A DNA stretch of 39,360 nt from Candidatus Parcubacteria bacterium (GTDB lineage: Bacteria; Patescibacteriota; Minisyncoccia; Phycocordibacterales; UBA918). Of this stretch, positions 7,832-15,813 are shown piece after piece. Each line of letters begins with the position of its first letter. Positions within the stretch are counted from its first letter, which is position 1. The notes under the pieces are model-generated. The model searched no databases. It was not told the origin of the DNA and saw only the letters and a list, made by a program, of their open reading frames with translations. The position numbers and the translations under genes were made by a program. The stretch covers positions 1 through 39,360 of the forward strand of contig JAACPT010000005.1 of assembly GCA_009995385.1 (NCBI GenBank), read 5' to 3'.

Positions 7832-10800
7832 TCACCGTATTTCGGAGAGAGGTTCGCCAATCATTTCATCGTTGCCGAGGAGTTTTACCTTATCAATTAG
7901 GATACTTGGCTCATCATTACGGAGGTTAAATTTGCCTTTAATAGCGACACAATTGCCAGGCACAAGTAATTCACGATTATCATGATACGTTTCAGGAAAG
8001 GCAACTGTCTCGATACTGTCGTCTTGGTCAGTAAGTTTAATGAATGCCATTCGGTCGCCTTTTTTGGTGAGGAGCTCCTTTACTGATTCGACTAGCCCAG
8101 TGGTCACGACGGTGGTACCTTGATAGCCTTTCTTAATCTGGGTGATACGGGGACGTTTTTCTACCTCAGCTCGTACTGCATCGAGGGGATGTCCGGAAAC
8201 ATATACACCAAGCAATTCTTTTTCCCAGAGTAATTTCTGCCCAATGGAGATTTTTTCAGTCGGAGTAAGTACCAACCCGCTCAACTCGGTGAATCCTCCA
8301 AAGAGCGAGTCTTGCCCGGTTTCTTTGCTAGAGACGTGCTCTCGATTGAACGCAAGCAAGTTTTCGAGGTTGCCGTAGAATTGACTCCGACTGCCAAAAT
8401 TATCAAACGCTCCAGCGCAGGTAAGCGCTTCAAGTGATTTTTTGTTGAGTCCACGATCCTGGATGCGAGTGAGGAAATCTTGCATTGAAGTAAATGGTCC
8501 ACCTTGTTTTCGTTCTGTAATGATGAATTCGGCGATACCTTCACCAAAGTTCTTTATGGTTGTCAGTCCAAAGCGAATGGTATTTTTGTTGGGCACTACT
8601 GAAAAGTCTTCAAATGATTCATTGATATCAGGTGGCAGTACTTCTATACCCATTCGCTCACATTCGTGGATGATTTCAGAAATCTTTTCAGTATCACCTG
8701 AATCAGCGGTAAGTACTGCCGACATATATTCAACCGCGTAGTTTGCTTTCATATAGGCAGTTTGATACGCAACGCGACCATAACTTGCAGCGTGCGCCTT
8801 GTTAAATCCGTACGCCGCAAACGGCTCGATGAGTTTCCATAATTGCTCTGCTTTGGTATTGGTGAGTCCGTGTGCGAGGAATCCTTTAAAAAGTTTGTCT
8901 TTTTCTGCCGCCATAACCTCAGGAATCTTCTTACCCATCGCTTTACGGAGTTTATCTGCTTCTAGCCACGAATAACCAGCGAGTTTGATGGAAGTCATCA
9001 TGACGTCATCCTGATAGGTAATGACTCCGTATGAGCGGTCGAGGATATCTTCCAAGCGCGGATCAAGGTATGTCACCAACGACGGATTGTGTTTGCGCTC
9101 GATGTAGGTTGGAATCATTTCCATTGGTCCTGGGCGATAGAGTGCCACCATCGCATTAATGTCGTGAATAGTTGAAGGACGCAATTGTTTGAGGAAGGCA
9201 GTCATGCCAGAACCATTGAGTTGGAAAAGTCCCATTGTCTCACCGCGCGCGAGCATGGCAAAAGTTTTTTCATCATCAAGTGGAATCGCTTCGATGTCAA
9301 TTTTCTGGTGATGGATTTTTTCAACCCGCTTTACCGCGTCGGCGAGGATGGAAAGGTTTTTGATTCCGAGGAAATCGAACTTGAGGAGACCAACGCCATC
9401 CTCACCGACACTCTTCATTTCATACTGAGTGATAAGCTTTCCGGTCTTTGGATCGGGTTGTACCGGTACGAACTGGTCAAGCGGAAGTGGGGCAATCACC
9501 ACTCCTGCCGCGTGTACTCCGAGATGTCGTACTCGACCTTCAATCTGTTTGGCAAGATCAATAACCTCACGACTTTCGGCATCTTTTTTATACAATTCAG
9601 CCAAGTCTGGTTCGATCTCGAGCGCTTTGGTAATCGTCATTGGAAAACCCTGGCTACCCATCGGGATTAGCTTTGCGATGCGGTCACCAGTTGTGTAGGA
9701 ATGACCGAGTGCACGCGCGACATCACGCACTGCCGCGCGTGCCATCATGGTGCCGAAGGTACCGATTTGCGCTACTTTATCTGCTCCGTATTTTCTTTTT
9801 GCATAGTCAATTATTTCATCGCGCCGATTATCAGCATAGTCCATGTCGATATCAGGTGCGGACGGTCGTTCAGGGTTGAGGAAACGTTCAAACGGTAGTT
9901 TGTATTCAAGTGGATTTACATTGGTAATCCCTAACACGTAGGTCGTCAGCGATCCTGCCACCGAACCTCGAATGGTAGTGAGGATACCTTGTTCACGTGC
10001 TTCTCGGATGAGGTCTCCTACTACGAGGAAATAGCTTGCGTATCCCTTCATCTTGATGACATCGAGTTCGTAGGTGAGACGTTGCTTTAACTCTGGATCT
10101 TCCGGATTAAGTCCACGCCAGAGGACTCCTTCCCAGGCGGTGGTGTGTAACTCATCGTCAGGTTCACGGCCACTTTCGATAATGTAATCAGGAAAGTACC
10201 AGTGCGTGCCGATTTCTATTTCTACGTTGCATTCTTCGGCTATTTTTAGGGTATTTGCTATCGCTTCAGGGACAGTAAGAAACCACTCCTTCATTTGCGC
10301 TTGGGTAGTGAAAGAAAAGTTCTCTCCCGTATCGTGGTCGGCAGTAGTATCAACCACACCACCACTTTGGATTTTGAGCATGGTTTCTCTTGCGAGACGG
10401 TCTTCTGGTTTTAAATAGTACACGTCTTGTGCTGCTACTAAGGGAGTATTGGTTTCTTTAGCGAGTGCTTTGATACGAACTTGATTTTCTTCATGACCGA
10501 AGACTTCAGGGTGGTGCGAAAGCTCAAGGTAACAATTGTCTCCAAATAGTCGCTTGTACCAATCAAGACGTTCAGCAGCTTTCTCAGGATTGTGATCCTT
10601 GAAGGCTTGAGCAATCTCACCGGAAAAAGAGGGGATAATACAAATTAAATCTTCTCTAAATTTTTCCAGTAATGCTGCGTCGATGCGTGGTCGATAATAA
10701 AATCCTTCGAGATTAGAAGCTGTGACCAGCTTGATCAGATTTTGATATCCTTGAAAAGTTTTAGCAAGTAAGACTACACGGGAGCGTGGCTTGTCGATAT

Positions 10801-11062
10801 TCACTTCCTTATCAAACCGCGTGCGGGGAGCGAGAAAGGCGTCGAGTCCGAGAATTGGTTTGACACCTTCATTGGTACACGCCTTATAAAAATCTATGAG
10901 TCCGTAGAGTGCGCCGGCGTCGGTGAGGGCAAGGGCCGTTTGTCCATCGGCTTTGGCAGCCTTGGCGAGTTCTTTTGGGGTGGGGACGGCATTGAGGAGG
11001 GAATACATCGAGTGAACGTGTAGGTGAACGAAATCAGTACAATGTGGCTGTGGTTCGGACAT
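7832..11062 (-). CDS. dnaE: DNA polymerase III alpha subunit
   Basis: PHP domain start FVHLHVHSMYSLLNAV; PolC/DnaE core ...PDIDMDYADNRRDEIIDYAKRKYG..., YGFNKAHAASYGRVAYQTAYMKANY; C-terminal OB fold. Confidence 0.97.
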   Translation of the reverse strand: MSEPQPHCTDFVHLHVHSMYSLLNAVPTPKELAKAAKADGQTALALTDAGALYGLIDFYKACTNEGVKPILGLDAFLAPRTRFDKEVNIDKPRSRVVLLAKTFQGYQNLIKLVTASNLEGFYYRPRIDAALLEKFREDLICIIPSFSGEIAQAFKDHNPEKAAERLDWYKRLFGDNCYLELSHHPEVFGHEENQVRIKALAKETNTPLVAAQDVYYLKPEDRLARETMLKIQSGGVVDTTADHDTGENFSFTTQAQMKEWFLTVPEAIANTLKIAEECNVEIEIGTHWYFPDYIIESGREPDDELHTTAWEGVLWRGLNPEDPELKQRLTYELDVIKMKGYASYFLVVGDLIREAREQGILTTIRGSVAGSLTTYVLGITNVNPLEYKLPFERFLNPERPSAPDIDMDYADNRRDEIIDYAKRKYGADKVAQIGTFGTMMARAAVRDVARALGHSYTTGDRIAKLIPMGSQGFPMTITKALEIEPDLAELYKKDAESREVIDLAKQIEGRVRHLGVHAAGVVIAPLPLDQFVPVQPDPKTGKLITQYEMKSVGEDGVGLLKFDFLGIKNLSILADAVKRVEKIHHQKIDIEAIPLDDEKTFAMLARGETMGLFQLNGSGMTAFLKQLRPSTIHDINAMVALYRPGPMEMIPTYIERKHNPSLVTYLDPRLEDILDRSYGVITYQDDVMMTSIKLAGYSWLEADKLRKAMGKKIPEVMAAEKDKLFKGFLAHGLTNTKAEQLWKLIEPFAAYGFNKAHAASYGRVAYQTAYMKANYAVEYMSAVLTADSGDTEKISEIIHECERMGIEVLPPDINESFEDFSVVPNKNTIRFGLTTIKNFGEGIAEFIITERKQGGPFTSMQDFLTRIQDRGLNKKSLEALTCAGAFDNFGSRSQFYGNLENLLAFNREHVSSKETGQDSLFGGFTELSGLVLTPTEKISIGQKLLWEKELLGVYVSGHPLDAVRAEVEKRPRITQIKKGYQGTTVVTTGLVESVKELLTKKGDRMAFIKLTDQDDSIETVAFPETYHDNRELLVPGNCVAIKGKFNLRNDEPSILIDKVKLLGNDEMIGEPLSEIR

Positions 11063-11114
11063 AGTGGGGTCAGTATATCATTTTGTAAGCATTGACGAAA
11101 AATGAGTTGGAACA

Positions 11115-11199
11115 GGTTGCTGTGACTGTCAGACTCAATGTTTTCTCTTTGGGTATTGTCGCTGTGAATGTTTCGCGAGAAAATCGTAGCAACCTTTTT
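11115..11199 (+). ncRNA. Candidate structured RNA ending in terminator-like T-run
   Basis: Nested inverted repeats GGTTGCT(11115-11121)/AGCAACC(11188-11194) and TTTTCTC(11141-11147)/GAGAAAA(11177-11183), followed by TTTTT. Confidence 0.35.
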
Positions 11200-11279
11200 C
11201 GGTGACCTAAAAACTAATGGCGTTCCTTAATTTTATTAGTATTTATGAGTTTAGGGTGAAGATTTGGTACACTGTAGCG

Positions 11280-11879
11280 ATGAAAAATAAGTGGTTGATT
11301 GGCATTGATGAGGCGGGGAGGGGGCCACTAGCAGGTCCAGTAGCTGTCGGGGTAGTGACAGTACCGACTAACTTTGAATGGAGACTTATTCCAGGAGTAG
11401 GAGACAGTAAGGGAATTGCGGCAAAAAAGCGTGAGGCGATTTTTTTCCAAGCACAAAAGCTTCGTCACCACCGAACATTGGATTTTGCAGTGGCAATGGT
11501 TGGTGCCTCGGTGATTGATGAAAAAGGAATCGTGTATGCCGTTAATCTAGCGATGGAGCGCTGTATTCATCGTCTCGCTCTCAATCCAGAAGATTGTCAT
11601 ATTTTACTCGATGGATCACTGGTGGCACCGAAGACGTTTTCTCAAGAAACCATTATAAAAGGAGATGTCACTGAACCGGTAATCGGTCTAGCTTCTATTG
11701 TCGCCAAAGTAACTCGTGACCGCTTTATGGCTGGTACCGCACAAAAAAGGTACCCCCAGTATGGGTTTGAGCAACATATGGGCTATGGTACAGAGCTGCA
11801 CCGAAAGATGATTACTACCGTTGGTAGATGCCCTATCCACCGAGCGAGCTATTGTAAAAACATAAAATATGTTGTATAA
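11280..11879 (+). CDS. rnhB: Ribonuclease HII
   Basis: WLIGIDEAGRGPLAGPVAVGVV; ATG 11280 preferred over ORF-track start at 11217 because -10 box TACACT lies at 11268-11273. Confidence 0.95.
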   Translation: MKNKWLIGIDEAGRGPLAGPVAVGVVTVPTNFEWRLIPGVGDSKGIAAKKREAIFFQAQKLRHHRTLDFAVAMVGASVIDEKGIVYAVNLAMERCIHRLALNPEDCHILLDGSLVAPKTFSQETIIKGDVTEPVIGLASIVAKVTRDRFMAGTAQKRYPQYGFEQHMGYGTELHRKMITTVGRCPIHRASYCKNIKYVV

Positions 11880-11937
11880 ATAAAACTCTAAGAATTGTAC
11901 TTGGAGATAGTTCTTTATGTAATGAAAGGAAAAGAAG

Positions 11938-12192
11938 ATGAGAATAGGAGAAGAGGTAAAAAAAGCTGTAGGGGAAAAGACAACCTGGATAGCTCAGGCT
12001 AATAAACCATTCACTGCGCTCGGCGCTTGTACAAACTGTCCAAAATACAGAGTGTTTCGTTCACATGAACTTTGTGGTGGGCATATACGAATAAGTTGCG
12101 AAGGGGCGGGTGGTATGGTGACGGTCAAAATTACACTCGCTTCATATGAAGAATGCGAGTACTATCAGAGGTCACCTCGAACAACCTACTAG
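11938..12192 (+). CDS. Small Cys-containing hypothetical protein
   Basis: 84 aa ORF, SD-like AAAGGAA upstream, followed by a terminator; CTNCPKYRVFRSHELCGGHIRISC. Confidence 0.65.
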   Translation: MRIGEEVKKAVGEKTTWIAQANKPFTALGACTNCPKYRVFRSHELCGGHIRISCEGAGGMVTVKITLASYEECEYYQRSPRTTY

Positions 12193-12204
12193 GGAGTAAC
12201 AGTA

Positions 12205-12236
12205 AAAGCCAGCAAGCGTAGCGAGCTGGCTTTTTT
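12205..12236 (+). terminator. Rho-independent terminator
   Basis: aagccagc aagcgtagcga gctggctt + tttt. Confidence 0.85.
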
Positions 12237-12290
12237 ATATTTGCGGCAGACAGTTGCATTTTTTAGCCTTTCTGCTATAGTTTCGCCACT

Positions 12291-12575
12291 ATGGTAGTAC
12301 GAATGCGTCACACGCGGTCACATACCGCAAATCGTCGTTCACATCATGCGCTCACCGCGCCAACTTTGGCAACGTGTTTACACTGTGGTGCCAAGCATCG
12401 ACCACATCATATGTGTCTCGAGTGTGGGCACTACAATGGGCGAATGGTAGTGGATATGACGGCTAAAAAACAAGCCCGAGAAGCCCGTTTACAGGTCAAA
12501 CGAGAAGCCATCCAAGCCCAACAAGGAGAAGTAGCAACTACCACTCCGGAGCCAGAAGTAAAAGACAAGAAATAG
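12291..12575 (+). CDS. rpmF: 50S ribosomal protein L32
   Basis: [17 protein letters not shown]...[25 protein letters not shown]32p zinc-ribbon signature. Start may be 12303. Confidence 0.92.
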   Translation: MVVRMRHTRSHTANRRSHHALTAPTLATCLHCGAKHRPHHMCLECGHYNGRMVVDMTAKKQAREARLQVKREAIQAQQGEVATTTPEPEVKDKK

Positions 12576-12581
12576 TCCACC

Positions 12582-12614
12582 GAAAATTGCTAGACACATT
12601 CGTCTGGCATTTTC
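12582..12614 (+). terminator. Rho-independent terminator downstream of rpmF
   Basis: gaaaattgctagac acattc gtctggcattttc. Confidence 0.7.
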
Positions 12615-12693
12615 TTTATATGGTGTGGATTTTTAGCTAACGGACACTTTTTTAATGGTACACTGTGGGCAGTAAAAGTTTAGTACATTTGAT

Positions 12694-13596
12694 ATGGCCA
12701 ATCGACATTTATCACGTAGCATTGTTCTTCAGTCACTCTTTGAGTGGGATTTAAATGCGCTTGAAAAAAAAGCAGTACAGGAGGTGCTCGACCGCAACGT
12801 CGCCGAGTTTGCACCCAACAAAACCGATATGCCGTTCATGAGTAAACTGCTTGACGGAGTGATGGCAAAACAGCCAGAGCTTGACTTGATTATAGAAAAA
12901 GCCGCTCCAGAGTGGCCAATCGATCGTATCTCTCCGGTAGATAGAAATATTCTCCGACTCGGACTATATGAACTCTTGTTCGCTGACCGTTCCGAAGTTC
13001 CGGCTAAAGTGGCGATTAACGAAGCAATCGAACTCGCCAAGCAGTTCGGTGGCGATAACAGCAGCCGCTTTGTAAATGGTGTACTTGGTGCTGTTTATAA
13101 AGAGATCGGTGAACCAGGGAAGGAAGAGCAAAGCAAACGTCGCAACCGTGAAGTGCCATTCGACCAGATGCCCGTTGAGCGCTTATCAGGAGCGGTGGTG
13201 TACGCCGAACATGAAGGTCAAATTTACCTAGCCCTGGTCCATGATATTTTTGGACATTGGACTCTTTCTAAGAGTAAGGTGCGAGAAGATGAAAAAGTTG
13301 AAGACGGAGCAGTACGGGCTTTGATTGAAGAGATTGGTTTGCCAATCGTCATAGATGCGGCGCTTGGTCAAAATGAGTACATTGCGTCACAACCTGAGCG
13401 TGGCAAACTACGTAAACAGGTCTATTATTTCTTGGCAAAGGCGCCGTACCAAGACATTGAACTACTAAAAAAGGGTGGACTTGATGATGCCAGGTGGTTC
13501 AAAGTTGCTGATATTTTGGAGCTTAATTTTTATGAAGACATTTTGCCAATAGTAACAAAAGCAATCACCATGCTGGTTGGCAGGTCCTTTAAATAG
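12694..13596 (+). CDS. nusB: NusB antitermination factor fused to a Nudix-like domain
   Basis: NusB: MANRHLSRSIVLQSLFEWDLN...ISPVDRNILRLGLYELLF...VPAKVAINEAIELAKQFGGDNSSRFVNGVLGAVYKE; then Nudix-like SGAVVYAEHEGQIYLALVHD...SKVREDEKVEDGAVRALIEEIGL. Confidence 0.88.
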   Translation: MANRHLSRSIVLQSLFEWDLNALEKKAVQEVLDRNVAEFAPNKTDMPFMSKLLDGVMAKQPELDLIIEKAAPEWPIDRISPVDRNILRLGLYELLFADRSEVPAKVAINEAIELAKQFGGDNSSRFVNGVLGAVYKEIGEPGKEEQSKRRNREVPFDQMPVERLSGAVVYAEHEGQIYLALVHDIFGHWTLSKSKVREDEKVEDGAVRALIEEIGLPIVIDAALGQNEYIASQPERGKLRKQVYYFLAKAPYQDIELLKKGGLDDARWFKVADILELNFYEDILPIVTKAITMLVGRSFK

Positions 13597-13641
13597 TGCT
13601 ACTGTACATTTTATTATTTGTACTAGTGACAAGGTTTCTCT

Positions 13642-14352
13642 ATGGAAGAGCGAGATATACATACAGATCTACAGAAGCTACAAAAGGTACTCCAAGTGCA
13701 GTTTGCCGACACGGCAGTGCTCCTTTCTGCAGTCACCCATCGCTCGTACCTCAATGAGCATCGTGAAGCGACATGGGACCATAACGAACGACTTGAATTT
13801 CTTGGAGACGCGGTACTCGAACTAGTAGTCACCGATTATCTATTTCATAAATATCCAGAAAAACCAGAAGGGGAGCTCACGGCGGTACGGGCAGCGCTTG
13901 TTAATACCGTGTCACTTTCAGCTGCCTCTGAGGAGCTTGGCGTTAATGACTATCTTTTAATGTCAAAGGGTGAGGCTAAGGATATTGGTCGGGCTCGACA
14001 ATACATTCTTGCCAATGTGTTTGAAGCTTGTATTGGTGCAATTTACCTTGATCAGGGATATGAAGCAGCCAAGCAATTTATTGCTAATCGTCTATTTGTA
14101 AAGACTGATGCCATCGTACAACAACGTCTTTGGCAAGATGCTAAGAGTCGTTTTCAAGAACTAGCCCAAGAGCACGCTTCAGTGACGCCTACGTATGAGA
14201 CAATTGCCCAAGATGGACCTGACCATGATCGCATTTTTACTGTCGGTGTCTATTTGAGAAAAGAATTTGTCGCCGAAGGAAAGGGTCGATCCAAGCAAGA
14301 GGCCGAGCAGCAAGCAGCGCACGCTGCACTCGCTGCTAAAAACTGGGAATAG
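13642..14352 (+). CDS. rnc: Ribonuclease III
   Basis: HNERLEFLGDAVLELVVTDYLFHKYP; C-terminal dsRBD (GKGRSKQEAEQQAAHAAL). Confidence 0.96.
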   Translation: MEERDIHTDLQKLQKVLQVQFADTAVLLSAVTHRSYLNEHREATWDHNERLEFLGDAVLELVVTDYLFHKYPEKPEGELTAVRAALVNTVSLSAASEELGVNDYLLMSKGEAKDIGRARQYILANVFEACIGAIYLDQGYEAAKQFIANRLFVKTDAIVQQRLWQDAKSRFQELAQEHASVTPTYETIAQDGPDHDRIFTVGVYLRKEFVAEGKGRSKQEAEQQAAHAALAAKNWE

Positions 14353-14412
14353 ATTTGAGTAGTTTATAGCTGAAAAGCGTTGTATCAGATGGTGTCGTGC
14401 TATAATTTTTTT

Positions 14413-15180
14413 ATGATATTTTGTCGACAAAAGGTGATGAAAAATGATGGCTTCACCTTAGTAGAATTGATAGTGGTCTTGTCAGTGCTTTCAATCCTCG
14501 CGTCAATGGTGATTGCTGGCATGAATGGTTCGTCGGCGATAGCGCGGGATGCACAGCGGAAAGGAGATTTGCGTAACCTGCAACAGGCGATAGAGTTGTA
14601 TCATCAAGAAGTGGGCAGGTACCCAAAAGGGTGCAATGGAACAGATGGTGAAGATTGGTCAGGACAAATCGGGACGATGTTTGCCTGTACTGCTGACTCT
14701 TCTCAGTATATCGTCGACTTGGCACCAAAATACCTGTCAGTTCTACCGACTGATCCCAAACCTGACACTGGTAATTATGGCTATGTGTACCGCACCAATG
14801 CTAATGGGACAGTGTACAAACTAGTGGCCAGTAATAGTGTCGAGTCAGAAACCATCAGTTACACTAGTGATTTTTCTCCATGTGCAGTAGTCGCTGATGG
14901 TGTTGGAAATTTGTTTGCCGCTACTCCCATTACTGGTCTTCCACAAGAAGGATCTTCGGGTGGTAATCCAGCGTACGCGTATGCATCCTGTAATCGAATT
15001 TCTAATGGCGCAGGAGGTTTCATTAATCTAGGTGCTACAGAATGTAAATCAAGTAATATCAACAGTTCATTTGCAGTCTGGGGTGGATACGCTGATCCAG
15101 CTCACGTCGGTGGTGGTGGTAGCGACGAAGAAAGAATCGAGATTGGTACGGAGCAAGTCATCTGTGATATGCCTAACTAA
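14413..15180 (+). CDS. Type IV pilin-like (prepilin N-methylation) protein
   Basis: MIFCRQKVMKNDG/FTLVELIVVLSVLSILASMVIAGM; TATAAT 6 nt before ATG 14413. Confidence 0.88.
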   Translation: MIFCRQKVMKNDGFTLVELIVVLSVLSILASMVIAGMNGSSAIARDAQRKGDLRNLQQAIELYHQEVGRYPKGCNGTDGEDWSGQIGTMFACTADSSQYIVDLAPKYLSVLPTDPKPDTGNYGYVYRTNANGTVYKLVASNSVESETISYTSDFSPCAVVADGVGNLFAATPITGLPQEGSSGGNPAYAYASCNRISNGAGGFINLGATECKSSNINSSFAVWGGYADPAHVGGGGSDEERIEIGTEQVICDMPN

Positions 15181-15238
15181 TGTTGTACGTGTGTACACAG
15201 AGCTGAGATAATCTACTCTTGATGATATGATGGAAAAT

Positions 15239-15811
15239 ATGAAACATGCTTTCTCGAAGCAAAAAGGATTTACGTTAATTGAGATGCTAGTGGTAATTTC
15301 TATTATTGGTATTTTATCCGCCGTGCTGTATGCATCGTTTGGAGAAGCGCGGGTGACTGCTCGCAACCGATCACTGCAAGCTGAGATTCGAGAAGTGCAA
15401 CTTTCCTTGGAGCTTTACAAGGCACAGAATGGTCGGTACCCAGAGGTGCCAAGCAGTCCGTGTGGTTCGGATACTTTTGTCGGTAGGAAGGCTGATAGCA
15501 CAAACGCGGCTTGTGTTACGGCATACATTGCCAACTTGATACCCGACTACATCTCTGAGTTACCTTCACATCAGCTATCAGCCAATGCGAACTGTAATAT
15601 AAGTTATCAAGTCGCTAACGATGGCTCGTGGTACAAACTCACTGCCGAGCGTTGCCATGCAGGTGCTACAACAGCTGCCGAAGGGGTACAAGTGGGGGAT
15701 GAGTTTGCACGGTGTCTCAATTCATGTGGAATTAGTTGTACGAGCATCGTGGCAACTGAAGCATTTTACGAGTCATACGCAGTCTATAGTGCTGGTGGTG
15801 AGTGTCAATAA
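15239..15811 (+). CDS. Type IV pilin-like protein
   Basis: MKHAFSKQKG/FTLIEMLVVISIIGILSAVLYASF; start 15239 (in frame with ORF-track 15227). Confidence 0.85.
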   Translation: MKHAFSKQKGFTLIEMLVVISIIGILSAVLYASFGEARVTARNRSLQAEIREVQLSLELYKAQNGRYPEVPSSPCGSDTFVGRKADSTNAACVTAYIANLIPDYISELPSHQLSANANCNISYQVANDGSWYKLTAERCHAGATTAAEGVQVGDEFARCLNSCGISCTSIVATEAFYESYAVYSAGGECQ

Positions 15812-15813
15812 CC

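Noticed and set aside
7324-7832. tRNA, SRP RNA or RNase P RNA as the explanation for dense hairpins in the dnaE-thrS spacer
   Set aside because: No cloverleaf, GGTTCRA T-arm, or SRP/RNase P core motifs found; the UGGAACC antiterminator explains the 3' part as a T-box.
9185-9879. Plus-strand ORFs (161, 89, 79 aa) inside dnaE
   Set aside because: Antisense to conserved DnaE core; no independent support.
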